NCBI GenBank assembly: GCA_911728455.2
Contig: OU452222.1
Location: forward strand, 16,223,201-16,287,200
Reading direction: 5' to 3'
From: Marthasterias glacialis
Lineage: Eukaryota; Echinodermata; Asteroidea; Forcipulatida; Asteriidae
DNA length: 64,000 nt
Shown here: positions 40,101 through 52,720 of the stretch, piece by piece
How positions within the stretch are numbered: the first letter of the stretch is position 1
Layout: the number at the start of each line of letters is the position of its first letter
The notes under the pieces: model-generated
Database searches by the model: none
Seen by the model: the letters and a program-made list of their open reading frames with translations, nothing else
Told to the model about the DNA's origin: nothing
Translations under genes and position numbers: made by a program

Positions 40101-41209
40101 CAGAACCTCCAATTTTTTCTCAAAAGCATTCTTGAAGTCGATGAAAAACTTGTGTGTTTTCTATGGTTCAAAGTTCAAGGGTTCGTTACATTATTTGGCT
40201 GCAACTTGGCACAAGATATCCTATTCAAAATATGCACTTTGTGTAATTCCCATCTGTCAATTAAATGTACATTATTGTACACTTAGGTTCGGAGCTACAA
40301 GCCCATGCTTTAACTCTGACCTACCCTGACCAACCAACTGTTTGATTCTGGTGGACTGAGGACTGCACTAGTTAACGTGTTATGCTGTACATGGGATCAG
40401 GCATACCACTGTAATCAGGCATGCAACTTTTCAGCGGATCAGCTGATTTCCTCTTTTTTCTTCATTTTTAGTGTCATAGAAAACTGAGAAAAACTGCACC
40501 AAGTTATGTGTGCTTGGCTATTTCCTCGTTTTCTTTTTTTTTTATTTTAAAGTTGCATACCTGCGTAGAGTCCAAAAGCTGGGTTTACTGTTGATTTATG
40601 ATGTTTTGATTTTGAGGATAAATCCAAGAAAATCACTCCAGGGAGTTAAGGTTGTTCAGGGCTTGAAATTTGAGGAAAATCCACAAGATTTGTGGCTACA
40701 AGACCAGAATTGGAAAAAAAAATGCCAACACAGTTTTCACATTTGAACTGGTTTTAATTTGAACGAGCACTTAGAGAAGATCGATCTCATTTGTATTATA
40801 GGTACGAATTCTTCAGTACTCAACAGAACTGAAAGATACATGGGTTTATCAGACTGAAAGTTGACATTTGAACAGCAAAAATCAAGACCACTTGACTTGT
40901 CCCGTCATGAGTTTAATGGCCCCACGCTAAAGTCACTGGCCTCGGTCTAGTGTAAATTTCGAGACCTTTTGTTTTGTTTGTGGTTTGAAGTAGTAATATG
41001 AAAAAGGTAAATAACATTTGGGAAGTATCTTCAAGTACTATCAATGTGTAATTTCATGTGAATGTTTTTTGATTTTTCTTTCCTATTCAGAGCCGAACAA
41101 CGACAGTCCCCTGAATCTGTCTGCAGCTCAGCTGTGGGAGAACCAAGCTGCTTTTAGGAAAACGCTCCACGAGAAATACGAGATGGAGGCCAAGAGAAAG
41201 GACAAATAA
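37110..41209 (+). CDS. UBE2C: Ubiquitin-conjugating enzyme E2 C (UBCH10), complete, 5 exons
   Basis: Exons 37110-37216, 37469-37496, 39256-39342, 39881-40085 and 41091-41209 total 546 nt, or 181 residues (human 179). All introns are GT/AG and in phase. The start [11 protein letters not shown] matches the vertebrate start MASQN. The N-terminal extension of about 35 residues is followed by [29 protein letters not shown], the YKLSMTFP strand, [20 protein letters not shown] and [20 protein letters not shown]. The HPN motif and catalytic Cys (about residue 116, in NICLDIL) are intact. Known role: the initiating E2 of the anaphase-promoting complex in mitotic exit. Exon 2 is a 28-nt microexon. Human SLLGEPN is LLAEPN here. 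The gene is divergently arranged with RAB5IF. Intron 2 holds three inverted-repeat elements in a row. Confidence 0.97.
37620..37754. mobile_element. Short relative of the TAGACCCAGTAACTGG foldback (UBE2C intron 2)
   Basis: Inverted ends share the GTAACTGGGGCGCTGTACT and AGATTTTGA-type stretches with the 35.6-36.2 kb element. The interior is reduced to a hairpin of about 50 bp per arm around ATCGGCTAAAACGAACGAT. Confidence 0.85.
37788..37890. mobile_element. Hairpin element in UBE2C intron 2
   Basis: An almost perfect inverted repeat of about 40 bp per arm: TAGCCCCATAGTATGTGCCA with its complement, centred on CTAAACCTAAGCGAA. The outer sequence GTGAGGCCA resembles the element at 27193-27279. 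Confidence 0.85.
38059..38150. mobile_element. Second copy of the TAGTTGCGATAATCG hairpin (UBE2C intron 2)
   Basis: Same arms as 19429-19510 with the loop in the opposite orientation (CCCGACGGTCGGAGACC) and an extra GGAGGGAGCAT stretch. One arm carries a single change (attgcaacta). Confidence 0.92.
39461..39636. mobile_element. CAGGCCTG element, copy 4 (UBE2C intron 3)
   Basis: CAGGCCTGACTGCTTCGGTC to TTGAAGTATCAGGCCTG. Very similar to 34340-34515, including GGGCACCTCTATGAGGAAG. It starts 119 bp past the exon end at 39342. Confidence 0.88.
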
Positions 41210-42362
41210 TGCTGCAACAGCAAACAGACATTCCTGGGGAATTATCAGAAGTGTCTTATATAGAGGTTGTAATCACATTTGACAATTGAAGATGATATTA
41301 TAAGAGGCTGAGGCTTCTATCCTCTGTATTTTTTTTCAGGAAAAGCCTGGCTTGCAAAAATCAACAGACTAGCGAAATTGTCCTGGTCTGAAAAAATCTA
41401 CGACAGATGGAAATGTTTAAAAGAAGGCAAAATTGGAGCAAAGGAATTTGAAAAAAAATGCTCCAACTTGAAAGACTTCTGAAACTACCCCTCCCCCATT
41501 TTTTTTATGACATCCTGATGGAAAATCCTGCATAGCTTTGCAATCAATTGTTTGTTTCTACACTGCACAGAAATTGCTCGCGTAAATTGGATTTTTTTTT
41601 ACCAATTAATACATAACTTCTTTAGAAATGGTCGACACATATACACAGGACATGCCTTAAAACAGAACAAAGTCCAAGTTCAACAGAATCAGCGCTATAG
41701 AGAGGTTGCGTGACCCCGGGAAAAGGTTCAGTTTTGCAGTTTTGTTGGGGTCCAGCCATGTACAAACTCAATGGCTGATGTGCCGTCTGCTGAATGATTT
41801 CCAGCGTCTGTTTGCGCACGCAGCATTAGAAAAAGGTCTCAGGTGACGTCATGTGACCATGGTGACACCTCCCTATTCTCAAGCTTCTATGTAGTTTTGC
41901 ATCACCTTGTGTTGAACACGTATCACTAGCAAGAATTCCATCTATTGAAATACTAAAAAAAAGCAGTGACCATTATTGCTTTTCGGTGTTTTCATTTGGG
42001 GTTTTTTTGTAGAGGAAAAAAACATCTGTAGACAAATTTTCTAAGTCATTTGTACCTTGTGAGGAGAATTAAATGCCACGTAAGCAGGTTTCCTGTCAGT
42101 TAATCAACCATTTAAATTTAGAGGTTTACTGTAGTATACATATTTATTTTATTGTCCATATTTGTACAGAAACACAAAAATGATGTACAGTTTTCTTGAT
42201 TTTCAGAAATATTGTTTTCTAGAAGCAGATTCAAAGTACGTTAATTGTACTTAAAGACTGAAAGTGTTTTTCTCGAGTCTCTTATGTGTAAAAATGGATT
42301 ACTCTGTGCATTTCTTGTGAATGATTTGTTTTTTTCATTTTTCTTTATGTAACATCCTATAA

Positions 42363-42368
42363 AATAAA
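42363..42368 (+). other. UBE2C polyadenylation signal AATAAA (likely)
   Basis: The first clean AATAAA on the plus strand downstream of the UBE2C stop, giving a 3' UTR of about 1.17 kb. The intervening sequence is AT-rich and free of recognisable repeats, as expected for a UTR. Confidence 0.5.
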
Positions 42369-42628
42369 GTCATTTCATAGTAAAATAGTCTGGTTCCAGG
42401 TGTGAAAATTCATTCGTTCTCAAGCATGCAAGTTTGAAAACTTTACCTCGGTTTTCTATAACAAAAATTAGAACTAAACAAGGACATTAGGACATTGGTT
42501 CAGGTTGAAAAATTACACACATGCTTGCATTTTGGATAAATCTTGATGAATGACGAGAAGAAGAAAAGAAAATTTTGGATTTGGAGCGATTAAAATTAAA
42601 ATACAAATGCCCAATGTTCAACAACCAA

Positions 42629-42775
42629 TAGACCCATGTACTGATGACGTCGTGCATTGTTTACATGTGCGCTTTCTTATTGTGGGGACCAGGGAATGAG
42701 GGGAGGCTACGAATTCGAAGCTCCCATAGGAAAAGACATGTAAACAAAGTGTTAAGTCATCAGTACAGGGATCTA
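42629..42775. mobile_element. TAGACC..TGATGACGTC element, copy 2
   Basis: Ends TAGACCCATGTACTGATGAC and the complementary AGTCATCAGTACAGGGATCTA-type end, with TTGTTTACATGTGC and ACATGTAAACAAAG just inside. Confidence 0.8.
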
Positions 42776-42939
42776 GAATCTTGCTTGAACCAAACAGCCC
42801 CGCATCATATTAATTTTTGAAACAAATTCCGCAACTGCCAGGGTTTAAACCCATACTCTGCTCCTCCATCTAGTGCCCTACAAGTGAGCATACAACTAGC
42901 TCGACCTCAAGCCTCAACATACATGTAGCCCTGGGGGCC

Positions 42940-43105
42940 TGTCACTTTCGATAAATGCTACTGAGAATTAGTAGCCCTTAACAAGCAAGATTTGAAGTAT
43001 GGGGCTCTGAAATTTTCCGCCCTGGAAACGGACCCTCATATCTAGGACTCTGTATCCATGTTCAGCACAGAGGGCGAGTCCTACATAGGACTAGCCTCAA
43101 CCTAA
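42940..43105. mobile_element. One-arm relative of the 8.5-9.1 kb foldback
   Basis: CTGTCACTTTCGATAAAT, GGAAACGGACCCTCATATCT and GAGTCCTACATAGGACTA match both flanks and right arm of the 8.5-9.1 kb element. It is directly followed by a SINE at 43138. Confidence 0.75.
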
Positions 43106-43137
43106 ACATTCCGGTGGTAAAAAGTAAAACATTTTGT

Positions 43138-43500
43138 GGCGTGTCGTGGCCGAGTGGTTAGTGCGTCGGACTCAAGCTCCGGTGGCTGAGTCATCGGAGT
43201 GTGGGTTTGAGTCCCGGTCATGACACTTGTGTCCTTGAGCAAGGCACTTAACCATAATTGCTCCGTAAAAGTTGGGGAGGTAGAGCCTTCTGCTCTACCA
43301 GCCAGGCTTCTGATAGATGATACCTAAGCCTACATCCTTACGGATTGTAAAGGGGGTTACCCTGTTCCAGCCCCAGGAATAGGTGGCAACGGCCCCTGGA
43401 TAAAACAGATAAAACAGATTTGTAGCCCACACCTCGAGTGGCTTACTGGCCTTGTGTGTCTGGCGACTTCCATAAAAAAAATTAAAAAAAATAAAAAAAT
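43138..43500 (+). mobile_element. tRNA-headed SINE, plus strand
   Basis: GTGTCGTGGCCGAGTGGTTA (box A) and GGGTTTGAGTCCCGG (box B), then TGACACTTGTGTCCTTGAGC. The body differs after about 130 bp (TACCAGCCAGGCTTC) and ends in an A-rich tail. Confidence 0.85.
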
Positions 43501-44554
43501 TCTTACTACACCAACTTTAGTTTCGTCTGCACATGAGCAGCATTTATTATTTCATTTATTCATCATCAATACATGTTTTATAAACCCATGTATACACTAC
43601 ATATTTCTCAAAAAATCACATAATCCTTTTCTTAAAAAGTCAGGGAATAAATAGACAAAACTTGCTACTGTATTTAAATTTTGTTTCCCCACCTCTACAC
43701 AATATTTTTTTTATCCATATTCAACAACAAAAAAGAAGAATCATTAAAAATGGGAACTTTATACTTCTGTGCGGTTTATGCTGATACCATCAACTCATAC
43801 AAATCTGTTTGCGCTGTTCAATGCAAGTGTTTTAACCATTATTTAGCAAAGAAGAAATCATTTTGATAATTTACACTGTTATTCACAACTTTGAATAGTA
43901 TGTAGAGTTATTTACAAAGAATCATTCTGTTCAACATTTCTCTTTTGAAATCCTCTGGTGCTCACAAGTTTAGCTATCACTGCACTGGGACCCAATTTTG
44001 AAAGGAGAAGAAAATTGATTTCCTACGCAAACATTAATAAGGGACACGGTGCCTTCAGATTGCGCGCGTTTGGGTTATAAAAAGCATTTGTTATGAAATG
44101 AGTATGGTAGGAAAGATATTTTAAACGTAGAATATAATGATTCATATCCCTCAAAATTGTGTGGTTGTTTAATTTCGTGACAGAACAAAGTCTGCCATTT
44201 TGTAGAACCAAATTTTTGACTCCACACAATGGCAGACTGTATGTCTACAGTGGTTCCGCTGGTTGTATTTCCGACAGGCAAATTTATGTTTTTTCAAATC
44301 ACTACTCACTAATTACAACACGCTGTAGGTGTTTTAATTATTGCATGAACAACTCTTAAAAAATGATCAGGTGCAATTCCGAACGGCAGAATTTTAAGAG
44401 ATTAGAAGCAATGTGTCCCTTCAACAGTCACAAGCAATGTGCATTCACCTTTAATTGATGATGTTTCTATTGCTACCAAAATTTGCATGATTAACAATCT
44501 CGGAAAATAAACATAAGAAATTACCATGCTGTCTCGGGAACTAAGGTCAGACTT

Positions 44555-44684
44555 GGGGTGGATTTCACAAAACTAGTCCCAACTTAGGACTAGTCCTAAT
44601 GAATGACTAGTCCTATAAGTTAGGACTAGTTACACGTTCTAACTGGAGATAAGACTAGTCCTAGTGCTTTCTGAAATCCACCCC
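44555..44684. mobile_element. GATTTCACAAAACTAGTCC element, copy 2
   Basis: Ends GGGGTGGATTTCACAAAACT and CTGAAATCCACCCC, with the same TTAGGACTAGTCCTA interior as 5238-5364. Confidence 0.85.
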
Positions 44685-45621
44685 TGGTCAGATCCTCAAC
44701 AATCTCAAACAGTTATGTTTTAGGAATCCGCAAAAAGGACAACGTGATTACATGTTTTTAAAGGAAAAGTGTTGACAGGAGGCAAGTTTTGCAATAGTCA
44801 AAACAATAACCTCATAATATAAGGGTACAGGTGCCATGTTTTACTTCCAATCTAATCAACCTAGTAACCAGAAAGAGGTTGGGACGGGAAAAAAAAGTCT
44901 GGTCTCTTTTCGGTATGATGCGAATCAGTAATGCCTAATGGTATTACACACAGGGAACGTGACATAAACGGTGGCAGCCTGATTAAAGTTGCATCGCCCG
45001 ATTTTAAGCCAAAAGACCAAAACATTTATGTTTCTCAGAAAATGCTACTAAACAAATAAAAAAAATGAAAATGCAGATGAGGTCGTGTATCAAATCGTAA
45101 AACACAAAGTACATTCTTGTATGCCATGCACATTGCATGAAATACTAACAACATGCAAATTGTTTGTACATGTCTTAAGAATAACTCAGTCGAATGCTTT
45201 AACTAACAATTAATCCCATCGACAGTTTTTTTCTTCTTCGGAGCCTCAAATGAAAGTTAAACCTATAACTTCTTCGACTAAATTAAAATAGTTATCTGAT
45301 AAATAAACCAATCAATTTGGCAAAAAATCCAGCAATGCACCTTTAAGGTCTACAATATGTCTTCTCTTGCCTATTCAGAGTAAAATGGACAGTTTCTTGG
45401 GGTTGGTCGTTACTACCAATTGTGTCTTCCATTTTTTAAATCTCAGCGTAATTACTAAAAGATGGGCGACCAATTAAAGTGCAACATGCCAGTCTAAAAT
45501 TAATCTTGACCATGGTCTTCGTCACCTTGTTATCATGCTTTCAAAACAAGGCGACAAAACTTAGGCTGAGATGGAATTTACTGTGGCCCATAAGAAACAG
45601 AACCCTGTGAATGCTTAGGGA

Positions 45622-45886
45622 TAGGAAACTGTAACTAGTAAACTAGTAAAATTTGCGGGTACAACCATGTAAAAATCTCTTTTGGGAGGAGTGGTGGCTA
45701 TACTCTGCTCGTCTTCAGGAGAAGATGAGCAGAGTATACTGTTCAAAACGTCGAGACCACACCGGCTCTTTTCAGAGAAACCACTCCTCACAAGAGAGAT
45801 TTATACACGCATTTGTACCCGCAAATTTTACAAGTTTACTAGTTATAGTTTCCTATCCTTTACACCATGAAAAGCTTCACACATCA
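45622..45886. mobile_element. Foldback element with ACTAGTAAACTAGT ends, flanked by a 12-bp direct repeat
   Basis: Inverted arms contain TAGGAAACTATAACTAGT, GTACAACCATGTAAAAATCT, CTCCTCCCAAAAGAG and GAGCCGGTGTGGTC type stretches, plus a central GCAGAGTATA hairpin. AATGCTTAGGGA flanks both sides (45610-45621 and 45887-45898). Relatives are at 48195-48404, 2603-2750 and 51458-51573. Confidence 0.85.
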
Positions 45887-46159
45887 AATGCTTAGGGAAT
45901 CAGAATTCGTGCACCACGGTTGCGAGATGTGTGTGACCAACATGACCACTATTGTGGCAGCAGAATCCACGTCTAGGAAATTTACAGGATAGTACTTTTG
46001 AAGCATCTCGACCATAAATTTCCGCCAATTCAATATAGCACAAATGAATGCCGGTTTTTTATAATTGTTAAAATTTCCCAGTGCCAATGATACAAATGTG
46101 TCTAAAAACAACTTGTCTAGCCATCCTGTAAAACACATACAAATTCCATAGCATGAACT

Positions 46160-46291
46160 GGGCCCAATTTCATGGCTCTGCTTACCGTAGAGTTCTGCTC
46201 TTACGCCCTGCTGCGGCCCATAGAACTTTTCGCTTTACAGGGCGTCGTAAGCGCAGAATTCTTTGGTAAGCAGTGCCATGAAATTTAGCCC
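46160..46291. mobile_element. GGGCCCAATTTCAT element, copy at 46 kb
   Basis: GGGCCCAATTTCATGGCTCT and TGCCATGAAATTTAGCCC are the inverted ends; TTACGCCCTG and CAGGGCGTCGTAAGCGC are inner arms. Confidence 0.88.
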
Positions 46292-47568
46292 TGTTACTCT
46301 GGGTTTCCCCCTATGTGAAATTCTCTTTAAGTGAATTTAATATTGGTCTCTGTTTATCCACAAAAAAGAATCCAACTTGATAAAAAAAAAAAAATAAATA
46401 AATCACACAATGCCTCAAGTCTTCACAAATTCAAAGGCTTACTGCCACCACACAGCCTCCCTGAAAGTGACGCTTAGTTCCTACCCAGAAATGCCCATGT
46501 TCATGTCCTAAAAAAAGTGAAGCACTTAAACTAATTTAGATTATTCTTTAAAAAAAAACTGATCAATGGATACCACAGTGCGATGTTTCCCAGTAGCCAA
46601 TATGAGATGATATCAAAGGAGTAGGTATAGGCCAACCCAATTCGGGTAAGTATACTATACCCAACAGTCTCAACTTGAGTTAATGTATGGTCAGTTACTC
46701 TAGTTGGGTGGTGTCGATGCTTCAAGCCTCTTGAATGCTTCCCTTACTCAGCATTTCATCATAGGATTTAAATTATGTCAAACCCCAATACACATAACGT
46801 GTATTGTGTCATAATTTCTTTATAGCTAAATAAATGATCGAAATAACCGACAACCATTGGCTCTAAAGGGTGACCACAACATTGGTAAGACTGGAAAAAA
46901 ACCAACATGTTAACAGATTTTTTCACACATGGTACAAAGATGGTCATGGTGGAAAACTTCCCTTGAATTGACTTTTGCCTGAAATGATACAGCTTTTGAG
47001 AAATGAGTAAAACAATCAGTTTTAATCTCTTGAGGCCCAAACTCAAATGTTCTAGATCAGTGAAAATGTAAAAGGCTTTTCTCGCGACTCCGGTGACCGA
47101 CTGAGCTTAAAACTTTCCCAGGCTTGTTTATTTCATGGGTATGTTGGGTCACATAAAGTGCGGATACTGGTCTTGTGACCAATTACCAATGCTGTCATGT
47201 GCTTTAACTGAAAATACGCGCACGAAAATGATGATGCGAGAAGTGTTTTATTTTGGTTTGAAGCATGTTTTGTTCCAATGCAAGTGACAAACTTGTAAAA
47301 AAAGGTTTAAACTTGACATCTTCCGACAAAGTGCCCAAAGGTCACGTCAGGATTTTGTGGCAGGAGTTTGTGTCGGATCATCGGTTGCAACCATTACTAT
47401 GTCCTGTGTATCCTGTTGCTTAGTAATTGCGTCACATGCGTGTGTATCTGCTGCACAACCAAAGTTTTCGCTACTTCAGAGCATGATATTTGGGCCTTGG
47501 CAAAAAGGAATCAACATTTGACCCAAGTAAAAGGGCTGACTTTCATGCACAACAGGATTGTGATAGAC

Positions 47569-47854
47569 CAGGGATGAGAGTGGATGAAAATGAAAAATCC
47601 ACAAAAATTTGATGGAGGGTTTGGTGGCTACCAACCACGCCATAACCCGTATCAATGGCAGCAGTCTGTGCTTAAATGAAGATGGGGCAAGAACCTTGAT
47701 GTAATCAAAGTATAGTACATGTACTGTGTTGAGGCTTTACATGGGCCTGGATGTATGTAAATGACATTTAAAAAAAAAAAATTAAAAAGTAAAAAAATTG
47801 TGATAAAAAAAATCCACAACAATATTAAAAATAAGTAGGATTTTTTATCCCTGA
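47569..47854 (-). mobile_element. CAGGGATGAGA element, copy 2
   Basis: Same element as 20805-21063 in the other orientation: TGGTAGCCACCAAAC-complement, TACATGGGCCTGGATGTATG, and the end ATCCCTG. It contains an A-rich run. Confidence 0.85.
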
Positions 47855-48014
47855 CTTTGCAGGCTGTGTAATAAAACATTTGCTGAGTTTTCTGAGGGCA
47901 AAAAAAAATTGGAAATCAGATTAAGGGGGGGAAGCATACTATGCCTGTACATCTGGTTCTAAAGCTGGAATACATTTTTGTGTGATTTTAAAAGAAACCT
48001 CCTATTTTATCATT

Positions 48015-48175
48015 CAAAAGCATTTAGGAATTCCTAAGTCCAAGTATTAAACTTTTCTTGCATCAAAGAAAATCAAGCTCAATGCAAATCCTATGACTTC
48101 TTGGTAATCAGTGGAGCCAGTTTGTGTGAAGTGGGCGTGGCTTACAGTGGAATTACCTCACACTTATGAACAGGA
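48015..48175 (+). repeat. Dispersed repeat, copy 1 (GGAGCCAGTTTGTGTGAAG)
   Basis: ATCAAAGAAAATCAAGCTC, GGTAATCAGTGGAGCCAG and GTGTGAAGTGGGCGTGGC match 53205-53430 in order. Confidence 0.75.
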
Positions 48176-48194
48176 TGAACAACAGGTAATGTTG

Positions 48195-48404
48195 GAAGCT
48201 TTGCATGGTGTGAAGGATGATAGGAAACTATAACTAGTAAACTAGTAAACTAGGGGGTACCACCATGTATAAATCTCATTTGGGAGGAGTGGTGGCTCTG
48301 AAAAGAGCCGGTGTGGTCTCCGAGACCTCTGAGCCCACTCCTCCCAAAAGAGCTTTCTACATGGTTGTACCCGCAAGTTTACTAGTTTACTAGTTATAGT
48401 TTCC
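48195..48404. mobile_element. Copy of the ACTAGTAAACTAGT foldback family
   Basis: It starts GAAGCTTTGCATGGTGTGAA and ends CTAGTTATAGTTTCC. The arms share the GGGAGGAGTGGTGGCTC stretch with the 45.6-kb copy. The central hairpin is shorter. Confidence 0.85.
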
Positions 48405-51400
48405 ACAATTTAATCAATCAGTTATGACAGGGTTTCAGAAAGATTCTCTCCTGGCCCATTGTGCATCAATCCAAAATATAAGTATTCATGTTACATTTTT
48501 CAAGAAACTCATACTCCTACAATTAATTGTAATTTTTTTTAGGTTTTTTTTTTTTAATGTTTTATTTAAATTACCTTTAAAAATGTTCTGCCGACAGCTT
48601 GGCAATGAACAGCACAACAAAGAATTTGTATTTAATCACTACTAACAACATCCACAGCAAAACAATAAACACAGAAAAGTAATACATGGGGTGATCTATC
48701 TCGGATTCGTGTTTTTAAAAAAGTTTTTTAAAATATTAGCTTTTTTTTTGGGGGGGGGGGAGTGGTTACTGTTTGAAGAGTAAAATTCACAATAACAAAT
48801 TGATATGAACTGAAAGTGCTTTATAAAATCATTGTGTAATCTTATCCAAGTGGGGGAGAATTGTACATATACACCTGCACTGTATATATGTAGGTCACAT
48901 AATTAATTTAAAAGATCTAACCTACTCAGAAATTTATAAATATACAAATAACAAAACATTACTTCTGCGGTATTTCAATTGATCGTAGACAAATGGACTT
49001 TTAAAACCTCAATTGCATCCCCCCCAAGTAGTCAAATTCAGCATATCTATTCAATCCATCACAGCACTGTAACGTCTGATTAGGCTCGCAGCGCTGTTGT
49101 CAACCAAGATATCCCACATGGGACCATACATATCCCAAATGGGATACACTACTCTGAATGGAACCCTCTTTCTGCCAAGGGGGGGGGGGGTATCAGTGGT
49201 ACGCCAATTAGACAGACCCTCGGTGACAATGTCAGTGAAAGTTCTTAACTTTCTACCACACAGGTTTTTTGTGTGGGGAGGATTTTAAACAACTGTACAA
49301 TCCATATTGACAAAAAGTGACCACCAATTTGTAAGGTTACTCATTATAGCCATTGATTTTCTTTATTTCATATTTCTGAGCTGTTTGGAAGAATGAAAAT
49401 TAAACGGACAATAAAACATTTGTTTTCAGACAAGTGCACGTTTCATCAAACTAAGCTGCTCATATTTCTGAAAAGAAAAGGGTTATTAAAATTCTTTTTC
49501 TTTTTTCTTGTTATGTTTTCACATGCGGACAGAAGATGCCTTTCCAGGCAAACTGGCCTACATTTGTCACTAGGAGATAATCATTGCAAGAAAGTTTCAT
49601 TTCCAATATCACTACTGTCTTCACACCGGCTTGATGTTCAAGTTGGTGCTTCTAAGCTGATAAACGAGTTGTAAAAAAATAAACTGTCACACCATCCGCC
49701 AGAGAGTTTTTAGCATTACAAGTAATAACAATCACTTGTACATGCATGCTATGTAATTGGAGCCAGAAGTGTGGAATCAAAGGTTTAACTGATGCAACGT
49801 AAACCACAGTGTTTGTTCAATACCACAAAGCTGTAAAATTTCATGAGAACAGAAATGTAAATTGACAGTATATTATCAAATACTTATGAGAAAAAGTGCT
49901 TACGTAATAAAAAAAACAAAACAACAACAACAAAAACACACCCAGCAAGATTACATTGTAATGTCCTCCGTTGAAGTATAATGATCAAATGAAAAATTGC
50001 ACCCAACTGCTTCCTAGTGAAGTAGCATTCTTTACACAGGCTTTAAAGATATTCTTCAATGGGTGGGGGCAAGTTTTTGATCTCCAGAAGGCAGAAACAA
50101 GGCAAAAAACCAAATGGCTATTAAATCCTTCCCCAGTAATATGCATCATGCTCTCTAGTTGACCTTCAAAGCAACGTCATCTGACTTTTGAACTACTCTT
50201 CAGGAACGGACGTAAAAAGTAAAAAAAGAAGAAAAAAAAAGAAGTTATTTAAGGAAACTTGGTATGGGTTTTGGTCTCTCCATGGCAAGATGGAAAAAAA
50301 AAACCTCTCGACTCTCCTCTACGTATCACCACAAATACATTCTAGATTGGACTTCATTCTTCCCAAGCCTGAAAATGTTCACAAAATTGTATGGGTAAAA
50401 AACATTTAATTCTGCACTAGTATATATACTGCACTTTTTTTTTAACCTTAAAAATTGACACAGAAAGGTTAGCAAGGGACATGTTTTTATTTTGGGCAAC
50501 TTTTTTTTTTCTTACAACATCTAGGGAACAGTCAAATTACAGATTTGGGGGTGTTAAACGTGACATGGTAGGTTTACATTCAAAAGCCACCAAAGTCCAG
50601 GTACTGCAAAAAAAGGTAATACAGCCGAGGTCTGTGGAAAAATGTCTCTTAAAAAATTGTTATCTACAACTTCCCTGCCAGAACTTCCTTAATTCACTGG
50701 TTAAATGAGTTTGCAACATCACAGACATTATTTCTGTCCGTATAATGTCAATGGAGTCTCAAGACTTAAGTGGTATCTTTTAATTAAAAAAAAAAAAGTA
50801 TGAATGCTTAGACTAATGTGAAAAAAAAAAAAAAAATCCAAAACAACAGAAAGCCACTCAACTGCCCATCACGGGTTTTAAATGAATTAGTATTAACCCT
50901 CCTACTCTTGGGCCCATTTGGCACTGAGTTGACTGAGGGTCCAAAACCATTCACACACTTCACTGGTGATGAATGGATGCCCATAGAGCTGTGCACATGG
51001 ACTCCCAACAGTAATGCTATGGCAGTGCACAAAACTTATGGTGAAGTTTGAGAGCTGGAATTTTGAACGGTCCAGCAGTAGGAGGGTAATAGTAGACAAC
51101 ATTTTGACTTAATTCGGAGAAATGACAGGGTATGCCTCGTCCAAGCGAGAGCGACAATCTTTGTAAGGATAGCTGGTGGAGGTTGGGTCATTGGTACTTG
51201 TAGCAGCTCTAGCTTTCAAGAAAGCTAGATAGCGAAACAATACAAATCAATCTACACTGGAAAGTTGTTTTTAGAAAGATTAGGGGAGGGGGTAAGTCTG
51301 CCAGGAAGCCGACAAATTGATGTGTGTGGTATACACGTATGACAGGGCTTCAACTGGTTGTGCTTACTTCCATTTGACAGTGTGGACTTAACAGGGTTTG

Positions 51401-51457
51401 CCCTCAACTTTTTCAGGGAAGAGCCGGCAGAACCCAAAGCTTTTCTCCTGCAGACGT

Positions 51458-51573
51458 GCAGAGTATACTGTTCGAAAACGTCGAGACCGCACCGGCTCTT
51501 TTCAGAGCCACCACTCCTCCCAAAAGAGATTTATACATGGTTGTACCTGTTTACTAGTTTACTAGTTATAGTT
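51458..51573. mobile_element. Partial copy (other arm) of the ACTAGTAAACTAGT foldback family
   Basis: GCAGAGTATACTGTTCGAAA through ACCGGCTCTTTTCAGAGCCA to TTACTAGTTTACTAGTTATA. One arm only. Confidence 0.8.
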
Positions 51574-52720
51574 GCCAAAGTTTTTTTCATTTTAGTAGTT
51601 CGTCAACTTTTTTTCACTTGTTCGTCTCTTGTGTGTGGTCAACTTTGCACTTTGGATGGGACTTGAAGTTGCAGCCATATGAGCAATCTGTGCATGCAGT
51701 GATCTACTTGTAGGTTTGTAAGAGTAATGGAACTAGCCAGCAGGACCACTGGGAGAAATGCTTCACTGACTGGCATAGCCAGAGGACACCCGGTTTTTGT
51801 TGAAGAAATACCCAGTCTATAGAGTCATGCTCAGAGTAGTGCAGATAGTTCCCGATATACGCCATCTTTACGGGCAACTTGGGTTCTGGCATTGAGCCCG
51901 TGACGAATGCTCTGATTTTCTACGCAGCCGAATGGTTCACCGACCAGAACTCCTGCGTGCCGCGTGCGGTATTTACGCACAAGGCATAGTTGTGTGTTCC
52001 CGTAAAGATGACTAACTTTACACTGTGTGACGTCAAGTGGGAACTTTCTAGGCAGAGTTCCATTCCACTCTACACAAATTAGACTCAATCTCAAGACTGT
52101 CTTGGTGTCATTGCTGATGAACAAGCAATAGACTGTGTAAGTCTAACGTGTATTAGAACATTAGCGTCCGTTAAAGCGCGTGATTTTGTTTCCTTCACGT
52201 GTTACAACAATGTGTGTGGGACCAAAATGGTCCCAAAAATGCTTGAATGCGCGCGAGACTTGCACAGTCTATACTCATTATGAAAACTTACAAAAATAGA
52301 ACGGAACAAAAATCCTCCTTTGCAATCGGGACTTAATAAAACAATCGATGTGGCAGTCGTTCAATAAATTTGGTAGTGCATCTGTTTCTCGTATCATCCC
52401 AAATGATCGAGCCAAGTTTAAACGAACTTACTTCTGCAGCTAGACAGGTAAAAGCAAAAGTGAAAAGCACAATGTCATGGTGAGAAAGTTACCCCCCAGG
52501 AACCCTGACCCTTAAAACTCTGGCCCCATACTTTTTGCAGTGCATAATTTGTTTGCTCCTAGTCCTATATCCAGCCTATTACAGACAGCATGTATGTACA
52601 TTCAAATTTGTCAAGGAATGCCTCCCCCATAACTCCAATGAATTATTATTTTTTTTTTTAGAAGAGTCGGATGAAGAATTTCCTTCTCAAACTTTGAGCG
52701 GGGTACCAGCTAGCGTGTCG

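Larger units (their letters stand above)
42386..52720. other. Ten-kilobase gap between UBE2C and RANBP9/10
   Basis: No exon with family resemblance on either strand. Apart from listed elements it is AT-rich with homopolymer runs. On the minus strand several AATAAA occur (for example near 43,550), so part could be a long RANBP9/10 3' UTR. At about 51858-52014 a 12-bp pair CATCTTTACGGG / CCCGTAAAGATG bounds a CpG-richer block. Confidence 0.35.

Noticed and set aside
51831-52124. 97-codon minus-strand frame
   Set aside because: No family resemblance. It overlaps a block bounded by CATCTTTACGGG / CCCGTAAAGATG, probably an old element.
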